Below are positions 52,985 through 62,568 of a stretch of DNA of 64,000 nt, one piece after another. Below the pieces are notes generated by a model that did no database searches, was not told where the DNA came from, and saw only the letters and a list, made by a program, of their open reading frames with translations. The position numbers and the translations under genes were made by a program. Within the stretch, counting starts at the first letter, position 1. Each line of letters begins with the position of its first letter. This stretch comes from Rhizobium sp. 007 (lineage in GTDB: Bacteria; Pseudomonadota; Alphaproteobacteria; Rhizobiales; Rhizobiaceae): NCBI RefSeq assembly GCF_015353075.1, contig NZ_CP064188.1, forward strand, positions 558,001 to 622,000. The letters run 5' to 3'.

Positions 52985-54083
52985 TCACGCGTCTGCGATC
53001 CCATCTTCACGCGTGCCTAGCCAAACCTGCAGCACGGTCCAAAGGATGGCGAGCGTCGTTGCGCCGATGAACATGCCTGTGAAACCCCAGGCCGCCAACC
53101 CGCCGATCACGCCGATGAACAGCACCAGCAGCGGTAACTGGCCACTGCGTGCGATCAGCATAGGCTTGACGATATTGTCTGTTCCAATCAGCGCAACAAC
53201 GCCCCAGACGGCGATGAAGATCGCCCAGCCCGTCTGCCCTTCGGAGGCCAGCCAGATCGCCACCGGAAGCCAAACCAGAAGCGGTCCCAGTTGAATAACG
53301 GCCAGGAAGAACGTTACTGCGGCCAAGGCAATTGCACCCGGAACGCCGGCGATTGTGAAGCCGATCCAGGCCAGTACCCTCGATCAGCGCCGTGCCAATC
53401 ACGCCGATAGCAACGCCCCTTATGGCCTTCCCGGCGGCACCTAGCAGTTCGGTTCCTTTCGGGCCGACTATGTGTTCGATAATGGCGGAAACGTAGCGCA
53501 GCAACGGGATGCGCGAGGCATGAAACATGGCGGCCACTATGACGCCCAGGAAAATTTCGAGGACAGCGACCAGGAGACCCGCGCCGAGATTGAGGAGCCA
53601 GCGTCCCGCAGCGGCGAGCTGGGACTGGTACCGTTGCAGCAAGACCAGACCATCCCTCTGCAATTCCTGCCATGCCGCCGCCACCTTCTTTCCGAGCAGC
53701 GGCAGGCCGGCAATCCATTCGGGCAGGTTGGGAATTCCGTGACTGCTGGCCGCGCTCAACCACGCTTCGGCGACACCCAGATGGTCGGCAACGGAGGAAC
53801 AGAGATAGATCAACGGCAGGATGGTGATGGTCGCGGCGACTGCGCCGAACATCACCGCCGCCAGGCGACGCCTGCCGTTCAGCAGGGCAACCATTCGATC
53901 GAACAGCCCCGCTGTGGCTGTCGCAAGGATCACCGCATAGGTCAGGACGCCGACAAAAGGAAGCAACACCCAGAAAGTCGCGGCTATTAAAACTGACACA
54001 AGCAACAATGCCAGAGCTGTCTCGATGATGCGCTGGCGCTGACCGCTATCACTGCGCGTTTCTTGCATAAGTGCCTCCATCAA
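52985..54083 (-). pseudogene. AI-2E family transporter, frameshifted
   Basis: The first frame (from 54083) covers about 230 residues of an AI-2E permease up to VIGTALIEGTGLD. The second frame, reaching the stop at 52985, supplies the expected continuation: a helix, then AAVTFFLAVIQLGPLLVWLPVAIWLASEGQTGWAIFIAVWGVVALIGTDNIVKPMLIARSGQLPLLVLFIGVIGGLAAWGFTG. Near 53385 the sequence lacks one or two bases relative to the family. The protein is otherwise full length, so the loss is recent or is a sequencing error. Confidence 0.85.
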
Positions 54084-54182
54084 TCTGGTTCAAAAGTCGA
54101 AGCCTTCTCGAATATGGACAGCCGCGCATAGTTATATCAGTTTGCCTTTGCATACGGAGCCATGGATCGGGGGCAATGTGCG

Positions 54183-54629
54183 TCAAGGTTGAGCGGTGTC
54201 TTGATGTTGCGCGCCCTTGGAGAACCACAGCAATTCTGAGACCTTGAACAGAAACGCCGTCGTCCATCCAAACAGCAGGATCCCGTTTACGCCCTCGATA
54301 GCGCTGGCAAGGCGCCATTCCCTTGACAACGTGATATCGCCATAGCCGATCGTTGCGTAGGTAATCGCAGAGAAATAGGTGGCTTGCTCGAAATCCTGCA
54401 ATTCGCCTGCCAACCGGTAAGCCGTCGCCCACAGCATGATCTCGATCATATGAGCCATGATGAAACCGACGACAAAAAACGAACTGATGGTCAAGCGGAC
54501 GTATGCCGGCAGTTTGTGCGTATGGGTAATGGCCCTCCGTCCCATACGAAATAGCAGCATGACTGCTCCGCCGTGAATGATGATCGTGGCGAGCACCATG
54601 ACAGTCGCCATGAGAATTTGTACTAACAT
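54183..54629 (-). CDS. Two-span potassium channel-like protein
   Basis: The 148-residue protein has membrane spans near 1-30, 45-70 and 108-130 with a pore loop between the last two: FSAITYATIGYGDITL, where TIGYGD at 93-98 is the potassium selectivity filter. It is therefore a small Kcs/ion_trans_2-type channel with no cytoplasmic regulatory domain. It lies upstream of the frameshifted AI-2E gene on the same strand, with about 100 bases between, and may share a transcript. Confidence 0.85.
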   Translation of the reverse strand: MLVQILMATVMVLATIIIHGGAVMLLFRMGRRAITHTHKLPAYVRLTISSFFVVGFIMAHMIEIMLWATAYRLAGELQDFEQATYFSAITYATIGYGDITLSREWRLASAIEGVNGILLFGWTTAFLFKVSELLWFSKGAQHQDTAQP

Positions 54630-54825
54630 TGCCGCACACTCCTTGCGAGCCGATCACAAAGCAGGCGTTCTGCATGTGCAACGCTCGTCACAACGAAATC
54701 AAGGCTCTCTCCAAGCCTTTCCCGGTCGCTCGCTGGTCCCGCTGCATCGTGGCCCGATACAGCTATTGAGAAAACACCCGGCCTCCGGGCGGAACCATCC
54801 CCTCGGACGGTAGCATCTAACGTGT
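54630..54825. other. Intergenic stretch without a recognisable gene
   Basis: About 200 bases upstream of the potassium channel gene and beyond the stop of the SDR remnant. It should contain the channel's promoter. Confidence 0.4.
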
Positions 54826-54900
54826 CTACCCGCCGGTTTCGAAACCGGGATACAACGTCATCCCGCCGTCGACATAGATCGTCGATCCGACGACCGGTCC
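54826..54900 (-). pseudogene. Short-chain dehydrogenase, terminal 24 codons only
   Basis: The frame ends GPVVGSTIYVDGGMTLYPGFETGG, exactly the tail of glucose-1-dehydrogenase-type SDR proteins (normally ITGATIYVDGGMTLYP). Everything upstream of it is glucosidase sequence in another frame, so a deletion removed the main part of the SDR gene. Confidence 0.7.
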
Positions 54901-56524
54901 TTGCGATTGACCCACCAGGTGAAGTTTAGAAGCAGTTTCTGGAAGGACCTCTGAAGCCAGGCGACGTCGCCTTTGCCTGACCTTGCCTCCTCCAGACGGT
55001 AGGTGAAGATGGTCGCCCATGCGTGGACGGGCGGGTTGACGTCGCCGAAGTTCCACTTGTACGCAGGAATCTGCCCGTTCGGATGCATGTAGGCTTCGCG
55101 CAGCATCAGATCGATCTGATCCTTGCCGAAGTCGGGATCGACCATCGTCAGGGCGATCACCTGGAATGCCAGGTCCCAGGCCGCGTACCAGGGATACTCC
55201 CACTTGTCGGGCATGGAGGTGATGTCGGCATTGTACATATGGTGCCAGCCGTCGTTACGCTGTCCGGTCCGCCGCTTCGGATCGAAGGGATCCGTGCCAT
55301 GTTCGTCCAGCCATCGGTTCACGTCGTAGAGGTAGAACTGCTTGCCCCACATCATGCCTGCCAGAGCCTGGCGCATGACGTTGGCCGCGTCTTTGGTCAT
55401 CGATGGCGGCGTGATCGCGGCGTAGAACTCGTCGGCTTCCCGCCGACGCGCCTGCATGGCGTCGTCGAACGAATGACCGAACATTTCTCGGACATTCTTG
55501 GATCTCGCAGGCGGCGGCACGTCGCTGAGCCGCAGCCGCAGCGCTGCGACTGCCCGGCGTCCACGGTGACGACGTAATGCGCCCCGGCCTTGGTTCCGAT
55601 CTGTTGCGGGTTCACGGCGTCGGTACGGCCATGCACGACGAAGCTGTCGATCCCGTCCTTGACGAACGGGGTGGCGCTTGGAACGCCGAATAGACGCTCC
55701 TTGTTTGTCTCGTTCTCCGTGAACAGCAGCGCTGGCGAGCCATCGCAATATAGATATCGTGTGGCGTCCGCTTCCGGCGGCCGAACTCCAACCGCTTCCC
55801 CTTCCACCTGTCGAGGTTCGACCTTGGCCGCGATCGCGCTCGAGGCGTCCTTTCGCTCCACCCGTTCCAGGATTGGTTTTCGGCGCTCTTCGCCCCAAGA
55901 CCATCTATTCCTGAACCATAACGTCGGCAGCACGTGCAGCGTGGCCGCTTCCGGGCCGCGATTGGCCACCGTGATCTCGACGAGGATGTCCTCGGGCGCC
56001 GCTTTGGCATATTCGACAAAGACGTCGAAGTAGCGATCAGCGTCGAACACGCCGGTGTCGATCAGTTCGTATTCGAGGTCGTCTCTCCCGCGCCGGCCGT
56101 TTGTCTTCACCAGGTCGTCGTAGGGGTAGGCGGCTTGAGGATACTTGTAGAGATACTTCATGTACGAGTGGGTCGGCGTCGAATCCAGGTAGAAGTAGTA
56201 CTCCTTCACATCCTCGCCGTGATTGCCCTCGCTGTTGGTGAGGCCGAACAGCCGCTCCTTCAGGATGGGGTCACGGCCGTTCCACAGAGCCAGCGCGAAG
56301 CACAGCCGCTGTTTGCTGTCGCTGATGCCCGCCAGACCGTCTTCGCCCCAGCGATAGGCGCGCGACCGAGCCTGGTCATGGGTGAAGTAGTCCCATGCGC
56401 GGCCGCCCTCGCTGTAGTCCTCGCGAACGGTTCCCCACTGCCGCTCAGCCAGATAGGGACCCCATTTCTTCCACTCGGCTTTTCCGTCTCGCGCCTCCTT
56501 GAGGCGCTGGGTTTCGGCATTCAT
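54893..56524 (-). pseudogene. MGH1-like (family 63) glucosidase, frameshifted and 3'-truncated
   Basis: The first frame begins [69 protein letters not shown], the classic start of these cytosolic glycosidases, and runs to about residue 325. Near 55548 the frame shifts to one reading [18 protein letters not shown] and on to WHHMYNADITSMPDKWEYPWYAAWDLAFQVIALTMVDPDFGKDQ. It stops matching at FTWWVNRKD, where the SDR tail begins. Relatives are about 880 residues; roughly 540 are left. The enzyme would hydrolyse glucosidic bonds of compatible solutes. Confidence 0.85.
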
Positions 56525-56914
56525 TACGCGCCCTCGCGGTCACTGATATTGGCGTGGCGTATCGCGTTCAAAAAAGGCGGTATTCCATCACCATGACTTC
56601 GTGATCAGGCGGCTTGACCGAACGAAAGGAAGTATGGCGGCGCCATCTATTCTTCCCAAATCGCAAAAAGAGAGATCCTTCACGCGGTTGGCCCCAGTCT
56701 GCGCGCTCAACCCTGCTTCCGTAAGTGTGTTACTGTAACATACATCCCAGATCACTCCTGCGACTACGCCTGGAGCAGTCTTTGCTGTAGAACTTAGAGC
56801 CAACGATGCTTGGCCGATGACTATCACTTCTTCCTGCTCGGAGGAGGTTGCGGCGCGAGCGAAGAGATAGTCATCGACAGCCTGCAATCATGTCTGAGCA
56901 CAAGGAGGATTGAG
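56525..56914. promoter_or_regulatory. Divergent promoter region with TATGTTAC site 4
   Basis: About 390 bases lie between the glucosidase start (minus) and the DUF3300 start (plus), with one strong palindromic motif and no gene. Confidence 0.6.
56725..56748. promoter_or_regulatory. TATGTTAC-type palindrome, site 4
   Basis: TGTTACTGTAACA is a perfect palindrome (56729-56741) inside GTGTTACTGTAACATAC. It contains GTATGTTAC on the minus strand and fits sites 1-3. Confidence 0.6.
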
Positions 56915-58269
56915 ATGGCTAGATCTCGCGCATTATTACTCGCCACGGGCCTGTTTCTGCCTTTCGCAGGAATCCCCTTTTCTCCACATCCGCTCCTGAC
57001 CGCAACCGCTCAGGAGCCGGCCGCATCCAATCCAGTCGCCGCAGAAGACGACGCTCCGGCGCCCCTGAGCGAAGACGAGTTGGAAATCCTGGTGTCGCGG
57101 ATCGCGCTCTATCCGGACGAGCTGGTCGCGCTCGTCACATCGGCCTCGCTTTATCCGCTGCAGATCGTGGAAGCCGCCCGGTTTCTCGAAGCCATCAAGA
57201 AGCAGCCCAAGCTCAAGCCGAAGACGACGTGGGGCGGCAGCATCGTGTCCTTGCTGAACTATCCTCAGATCGTGGCGATGATGAGCGAAGATCTGGACTG
57301 GACGCAGTCACTTGGAGAGGCGCTCTCCTACCAGCAGAAGGACGTTCTGATCGCCATACAGCAACTGCGCGACAAGGCAGTCGCCGACGGCATCATCAAG
57401 ACCGACGACAAGATCAAGGTCACCCAGGAAAACGACAACGTCGTGATCGTCTCCGCCAGTCCGGAAAAGGTCTACGTTCCACAGTACGCTCCGGAGATGT
57501 TGTATGAACCAGGCTACGTGTCGCGCCCATCGGCTACTATTCCGACCCGTATCCGAACTACTACTATCCGACCGCGACCTTTTTTGCGGGGGTGGTGACG
57601 GGGGCGGTCTGGGCTGCCGCCATCGACTGGAACCGTTGGGGCGTATGGGGCGGGCGCTGGAACGGCGACGTCGATATCGACTGCAACAATTGCTTCAACA
57701 ACATCAACGGCAAGGTGAATATCAACGACGTCGACTGGAAAAACGTCGACAGGAGCAAGATCAGGTTCGACGCCGCCCAGTTCGACAAGATGGACCGCAG
57801 CGCCTTCAGGACCAATATCGAAGCGAACGCCAACAACAGGGTCGGCGCAAGAGTGAGCGATCGTGCCGGCACGATCCGCAATGAGGCAGGCAAAGTCAGT
57901 GTCAATGACGTCCGCAAGAGCAAGATCGATGCGGAGAGGATAGGTGCGGCCCGCAACAAAGCAGGGAACATCGCAGCGGCGCCCGCGGGCAGGAAGGCGG
58001 CGCCTGCCGCGCAGAACCGCCGGCCCGAAGCACGGGCGAAGAGGGCTGCCGCCAACGTCAAGCCCACAGTCAACGCCAAACGTCCGGTTGCAAAGCCCAA
58101 GCCTGCGGCCCGCATCGACAGCCGGCCAAGAAAGCCATCCGCGCTCGGTCAGGTCGACAGTGGCAGGCGCTCCCAGATGCAGTCCAACCGCGGCAGACAG
58201 GCCATGGCCGGAGGCAGTCGCGGTGGCGGTCGTGGAGAAATCCGCCGAGGCGGCGGACGCCGTCGGTAA
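56915..58269 (+). pseudogene. DUF3300 domain protein, frameshifted
   Basis: The first frame has a signal peptide and the whole DUF3300 domain: LEILVSRIALYPDELVALVTSASLYPLQIVEAARFLEAIKKQPKLKPKTTWGGSIVSLLNYPQIVAMMSEDLDWTQSLGEAL. After YVPQYAPEMLYEPGY it shifts near 57525. The next frame carries the expected Tyr/Pro-rich turn PIGYYSDPYPNYYYPTATFFAG, GRWNGDVDIDCNNCFNN and the basic disordered tail to 58269. One base is missing. Start at 56915 by an AAGGAGG site. The protein would be periplasmic, with the DUF2950 partner next. Confidence 0.85.
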
Positions 58270-58288
58270 CCGGAAGAAGAGGACAGTC

Positions 58289-59248
58289 ATGACCAAGTCA
58301 GTGAGAAACATCCTTCTGGGTTCGGTGTTCGCCGCTGTTTCGGCTCTCGCCATCTATCCGGCTTCAACATCTGCAGCAGAACCATCCGACGCGACCGTCA
58401 TCTCGGGCTTCGCCTCGCAGAGCGATCCGCCCGTATTCCAGACGCCGGAACAGGCCGTCGACGCCTTCAAGGCTGCCCTGGCGGCAGATGACTTCGACAA
58501 GTTCGCCATGCTGCTGGGTATCGATGCAACGAAAGCGAAGGCGGGCGAAGGGGTGATGGAGACCTATGCACAAATCCGGGAGGGCGCCAGGAAGAAGACC
58601 GTCCTGAAGGACGTCGATGGCCGCAAGATCATCGAGGTCGGCGACAAGCTATGGCCGCTGCCGTTCCCGATCGTGAAGGGCGACGACGGCAAATGGAGCT
58701 TCGACACCTATGCCGGCTTCGAGGAGATCATCAATCGTCGCGTCGGCGAAAACGAACTGCAGACCATCGTCACGATGCGCGCCTATGTCGGCGCCCAAGA
58801 GGAATATTCTTCCGCAGACCGCGACGGGGACGGCGTGCTGGAGTATGCCCAGAAACTGATCAGCAGCGACGGTAGAACGGATGGCCTCTACTGGTCGTCC
58901 GATCTTGGCGAGGGTGACAGCCCGGCGGGCAACGCCCTCGAAGACAACGCGGCCCTGGACAAGGCGAAGGCCGGCGAGGGCTACTACGGCTATCGTTACA
59001 GGATCATCGACAGTCAGGGGCCGAACATCGCCGGTGGCAAGTTCGATTATATCATCAACGGCAACATGATCGCAGGATTCGCGCTCATCGCCTGGCCGAT
59101 CCGCTACGGCGAAACCGGTGTGCATACATTCCTGGTGAACGCGAACGGCACGGTCTACCAGGCCGATCTCGGTCGGCAAACCGAAAAAACGGCGGCCGGC
59201 ATCAAGACCTTCAATCCGGATGACAACTGGGAGGTGACTGCGGACTGA
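58289..59248 (+). CDS. DUF2950 domain-containing secreted protein
   Basis: The 319-residue protein has a signal peptide (MTKSVRNILLGSVFAAVSALAIYPASTSAA) and the DUF2950 body: FQTPEQAVDAFKAALAADDFDKFAMLLG, NELQTIVTMRAYVGAQEEYSSADRDGDGVLEYAQKLISSDGRTDGLYW and GYYGYRYRIIDSQGPNIAGG. DUF2950 genes almost always follow DUF3300 genes, as here (19 bases on). The role is unknown, thought to be in the periplasm. It is intact although the upstream partner is broken. Confidence 0.88.
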   Translation: MTKSVRNILLGSVFAAVSALAIYPASTSAAEPSDATVISGFASQSDPPVFQTPEQAVDAFKAALAADDFDKFAMLLGIDATKAKAGEGVMETYAQIREGARKKTVLKDVDGRKIIEVGDKLWPLPFPIVKGDDGKWSFDTYAGFEEIINRRVGENELQTIVTMRAYVGAQEEYSSADRDGDGVLEYAQKLISSDGRTDGLYWSSDLGEGDSPAGNALEDNAALDKAKAGEGYYGYRYRIIDSQGPNIAGGKFDYIINGNMIAGFALIAWPIRYGETGVHTFLVNANGTVYQADLGRQTEKTAAGIKTFNPDDNWEVTAD

Positions 59249-59362
59249 ACGCGGCGGCTACCGTGATTGCCGCCTCGTCGGCGGTCGAGGAGTGTTCCGG
59301 ACGGTTGAATTTTTTCCAAAGCAGGGAACCGCATCCAATTTCGTTGACTCCACGCTCGCAAA

Positions 59363-59390
59363 GTAATACCTTCTGAACATCAGGTATTAC
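59363..59390. promoter_or_regulatory. Inverted-repeat operator of the AbrB/PIN pair
   Basis: GTAATACCT (59363-59371) and AGGTATTAC (59382-59390) are perfect 9-base arms with a 10-base spacer, ending 12 bases before the antitoxin ATG. An AbrB-type antitoxin or its complex with the toxin would bind it. Confidence 0.75.
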
Positions 59391-59402
59391 CGAGGGGCGC
59401 AA

Positions 59403-59636
59403 ATGACGACGACAGTGACAGCAAAGGGGCAGGTGACCATTCCAAAGCCCGTCCGCGATCTGTTGGGAATCGTTCCTGGGAGCAAGGTTGATTTTCGCCG
59501 CGCCGCCGATGGCAGCATTGTCGTGGTGCGGGCGGACAAGAAGCAGCCTGTGAGCCGGTTTGCGAAGTTGCGAGGTCATGCGGGCAAAGGGCTCAGCACC
59601 GATGCCATCATGGCACTGACACGTGGCGAAACTTGA
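59403..59636 (+). CDS. AbrB/MazE-fold type II antitoxin
   Basis: The 77-residue protein starts MTTTVTAKGQVTIPKPVRDLLGIVPGSKVDFRRAADGSIVVVRA, a SpoVT/AbrB swapped-hairpin DNA-binding domain. A carboxy tail (SRFAKLRGHAGKGLSTDAIMALTRG) would wrap and block the toxin. It controls the inverted repeat at 59363-59390. Its stop overlaps the TTG start of the PIN gene by four bases. Confidence 0.92.
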   Translation: MTTTVTAKGQVTIPKPVRDLLGIVPGSKVDFRRAADGSIVVVRADKKQPVSRFAKLRGHAGKGLSTDAIMALTRGET

Positions 59637-60037
59637 CCCTCGTCGATACCAATATCCTCCTGGACGTTGTCACCGATGATCCGGAGTGGGCGGATTGGTC
59701 GATTGCGCAACTTGAAGCGGCGAGCCTCGATGGGCCTTTACTGATTAACGATACCGTATACGCCGAGCTCGCGGTGCGATACGATCGTATCGAAGAACTC
59801 GAGGCATTCCTCGATGAGGCTGGGCTTGAAATGACTGCAATGCCGCGAGCCGCCCTTTTCCTTGCCGGCAAGATATTTACGCAGTATCGCCGCGCCGGAG
59901 GATCAAAAACTGGCGTATTGCCGGACTTTCTCATAGGTGCCCATGCAGCGGTTAGTCAGCTTCCGTTGCTCACCCGCAACCTTGGCCGCTACCGCACATA
60001 TTTTCCGTCAGTGACGCTGATTACGACGCACGCGTAG
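59633..60037 (+). CDS. vapC: VapC-type PIN-domain toxin
   Basis: The 134-residue protein has the PIN acidic site: VDTNILLDV (first Asp), INDTVYAELAVR (Glu) and TGVLPDFLIGAHA plus TRNLGRYRTYFP (later Asp/Asn region). PIN toxins cut tRNA or rRNA using magnesium. The start is a TTG inside the antitoxin stop, so it is translated only with the antitoxin. Both form one operon with the repeat upstream. Confidence 0.92.
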   Translation: MTLVDTNILLDVVTDDPEWADWSIAQLEAASLDGPLLINDTVYAELAVRYDRIEELEAFLDEAGLEMTAMPRAALFLAGKIFTQYRRAGGSKTGVLPDFLIGAHAAVSQLPLLTRNLGRYRTYFPSVTLITTHA

Positions 60038-60555
60038 CCAGAAAGATTTGCAGTGGATGTTGTATCGCGCCGTGTCCGCGTCACCTGATGTGGTTACAAA
60101 ACTCCGGGTTCAGATCTGCGTGCAAAGTTTGGCATTCAGACTACGAATTGAGGGCCCCGAAACGCGGAAAAGGATTTGAACTTATTTCACCGGTGAGGGT
60201 CGGCAGTGAGTGCTTTCATGAACATGTCGAGCGACATTCCTAATCTTTGCGCCTTGCGCGGGACATGGCAGAATAAAGAGCCAGAGGCTGACATGCTGCA
60301 TTTCCTGAGGTGAAGGACACGCCGTCCTGACGCTTTCCACCAGCGAAGGCGATTTCATTCTTGATGATCTCGCAGATGAGATCAAACCTTGGCACGCGGC
60401 ACCGTAGGTGTTTCTGAGACGCCAAAGCCACCACAATCCGATCGATGGGTAAAGATCCGCGACGAACGTTTGCAGGCGGCCCGCACGGTGATTATCCGGG
60501 CTCGATGGAAAGCCATCAACTGGTCTGCGTCCGGCAAGCCGCTGTTCGTCGGATG
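60038..60555. other. Stretch without a recognisable gene
   Basis: About 520 bases between the toxin gene and the SHOCT gene stop. Minus-strand frames near 60182-60436 (MVALASQKHLRCRVPRFDLICEIIKNEIAF) have a slightly protein-like look but no identified family and no start signal. Confidence 0.35.
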
Positions 60556-61401
60556 CTATAGTCGGCTGAGCAACTCTGATTTCTTCGCTTCGAACTCCTG
60601 ATCTGTGAGAATACCTTTTGCATGAAGAGCCGCGAGGCGTTCGATCTTGTCGAAGATGTCCTCATCGGACCGACGCGCCTCCGGCGCTGGACGCGCCGCT
60701 TGTTGTGGCTCGGTGGATTCCGGCGCGGACGATGCGAATATCGATGGCGCAATGGTCGCGGCAGATGGTCCGGTAGCCGACGTGCCCGCCGGTTCCTTGC
60801 CGTCCTGACGGACCACATCCAGTTCCGAGATTTTCACGAGCCCATGCTGAGACGTAAAGGCCAGCGACTGGTCGCTGGTTTGCTGTTGCGAGAAACCGCC
60901 AATGCGATGGTCCTTCGTGTCATAGACCGTAACCCGGCCGCCGACATCGATCGCCAGTCGTCGGGTTGTTGGGAAAAAGGCATAGCGCAGGTCATTCTGC
61001 GCCCCGGTCGAGGCAGGATGCCCGAGCTCCTCGGGCCACCAGTTGCCGGCCGACAACGCCCCAGGCACGAACAGACTGACGCCGCCGCCCTGATCTTGGT
61101 ATTGGGACTGGTGCGACCTCTGCGGGTCCAGCAAATCCGTGCTGCGCACCAGGGCCGCAAGCTCGGAACAAATCCCGGCCACGTTCGCCTTCAGAGCATG
61201 GTTGAACATGTCGCCGACCATGATCATGCCGCCCTGTGACCATTGCCCCATGCCACCGAGATCAGGATGGTTGAACTGAGCCTGTGTCGCCTGCCCGGCG
61301 ATAATCGCCATCAGAAGGTGCTCGACCGCGCCAAGGCTGACCCCGTACCGCTGTGCAATCCCCTCCAGGGTCCTTCGACCCTCTTCACTGAGTTGTCTCA
61401 T
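60556..61401 (-). CDS. SHOCT domain-containing protein
   Basis: The 281-residue protein has an amino-terminal helix-rich region (MRQLSEEGRRTLEGIAQRYGVSLGAVEHLLMAIIAGQATQAQF), a long Gly/Ser/Pro-rich middle, and ends with a SHOCT domain (DIFDKIERLAALHAKGILTDQEFEAKKSELLSRL, the last 34 residues). SHOCT domains are short oligomerisation or membrane-proximal hairpins. The start at 61401 is set by an AAGGCAAGGG site. Function unknown; the middle beta-rich part may bind a ligand. Confidence 0.82.
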   Translation of the reverse strand: MRQLSEEGRRTLEGIAQRYGVSLGAVEHLLMAIIAGQATQAQFNHPDLGGMGQWSQGGMIMVGDMFNHALKANVAGICSELAALVRSTDLLDPQRSHQSQYQDQGGGVSLFVPGALSAGNWWPEELGHPASTGAQNDLRYAFFPTTRRLAIDVGGRVTVYDTKDHRIGGFSQQQTSDQSLAFTSQHGLVKISELDVVRQDGKEPAGTSATGPSAATIAPSIFASSAPESTEPQQAARPAPEARRSDEDIFDKIERLAALHAKGILTDQEFEAKKSELLSRL

Positions 61402-61860
61402 CGTGATCGCCCTTGCCTTATGAAGAAAGCGTGCACGCCGCAAGGCCGAGCCTCGCAACGAAGTCAAGAAGCTCTCCACGACATCAGAACAATACGGAAC
61501 TAGGTGGCAAATGTCACAAGATATCGCGCCGGTTCTACCATCACATCGTCGGCGTAGGCTCATGCGCCGATATCGCCGCGTTCGAAAACTGCTTCCATAA
61601 TCTTGACCTCAGATGCCGGAGTGCCACGACTGCGGGCAAAGTCACGCCATCTTCGTACAATCTCCCGACCGCCGCGATTACTGCGGACGTCGAGATGAAA
61701 AACTCTGCGACCGGTCGCAACAAATCGATAGATGCGGTCGCATCGTCAAAACAGATCTAGGTCGACAGTCCCGGCACTATTCGGCGTCGGGTTCAACCTA
61801 ACGCACGGCCTGGGACGTCCACCTTGAACGGTCCAGACTTGTCTTTCCATCCTCAATTGC
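61402..61860. other. Intergenic stretch without a recognisable gene
   Basis: About 460 bases. No frame matches a family and no repeat was found before the palindrome of the next toxin-antitoxin pair. Confidence 0.4.
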
Positions 61861-61863
61861 TAT

Positions 61864-61883
61864 ATGTAGGTAAATACCTACAT
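61864..61883. promoter_or_regulatory. Palindromic operator of the Phd/PIN pair
   Basis: ATGTAGGTA-AA-TACCTACAT gives perfect 9-base arms, 11 bases before the antitoxin ATG. It is the expected autoregulatory site. Confidence 0.75.
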
Positions 61884-61894
61884 GGGAGCGTGCC

Positions 61895-62149
61895 ATGAAC
61901 ATCACAACCCTTTCCAGCCGCGAGTTGAACCACGACGTCAGCAAAGCCAAGAAGGCTGCCATAAAGGGCCCGGTTATCATCACGGATCGGGGAAAGCCTT
62001 CCCATGTGCTGATGACCTATGACGAGTTCGAGCGCCTGACCGGCAAGCACCGCAGCCTCGTCGATGCTCTCGCAATGCCGGGCCTTTCGGGAATCGAATT
62101 TGATCCGCCTCGCGTTGAGATTACGCCGCGCGGGGTCGATCTATCTTGA
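61895..62149 (+). CDS. Phd/YefM family type II antitoxin
   Basis: The 84-residue protein starts MNITTLSSRELNHDVSKAKKAAIKGPVIITDRGKPSHVLMTYDEFERL, the Phd/YefM pattern in which the first half binds DNA. The tail (MPGLSGIEFDPPRVEITPRGVDLS) would bind the PIN toxin. Its stop overlaps the toxin start by four bases. The palindrome at 61864-61883 is its probable operator. Confidence 0.92.
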   Translation: MNITTLSSRELNHDVSKAKKAAIKGPVIITDRGKPSHVLMTYDEFERLTGKHRSLVDALAMPGLSGIEFDPPRVEITPRGVDLS

Positions 62150-62568
62150 TCTATCTGCTCGATACCAATGTCGTCTCCGAACTGCGCAAGATTGGTGACG
62201 GTAAGGCCGATGCCAATGTGGTGGCGTGGATCGACGCGGAAGATGCAGTCAGTTTTTACATTTCGGCGATCACCATCCTTGAACTTGAACGGGGTATACT
62301 CGGTGTGCAGCGCCGGGACGCGGCGCAGGGCGCTCGCTTGCGTTCATGGCTCGACAATCATGTGCGCCCGGAATTCGCAGGCCGTATCCTGCCGATAGAT
62401 GACGCGATCGCGACACGCTGCGCGCATTTGCATATTCCTGACAGGCGCAACGAGGCCGATGCGCTCATTGCCGCGACCGCTCTGGTTCACGGCATGACCG
62501 TCGTGACGCGCAATGTCAGGGACTTCGAGGGCACTGGCGTGGTCATAGTCGATCCTTGGCAGGGTTGA
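62146..62568 (+). CDS. vapC: VapC-type PIN-domain toxin
   Basis: The 140-residue protein reads MIYLLDTNVVSELRKIG, ISAITILELERGI, DAIATRCAHLHI and RNEADALIAATALVHGMTVVTRNVRDFEGTGV, with the four acidic residues of the PIN site and the TRN motif. It is an RNase toxin. The start overlaps the antitoxin gene by four bases. It is independent of the AbrB/PIN pair 2.5 kb to the left. Confidence 0.92.
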   Translation: MIYLLDTNVVSELRKIGDGKADANVVAWIDAEDAVSFYISAITILELERGILGVQRRDAAQGARLRSWLDNHVRPEFAGRILPIDDAIATRCAHLHIPDRRNEADALIAATALVHGMTVVTRNVRDFEGTGVVIVDPWQG

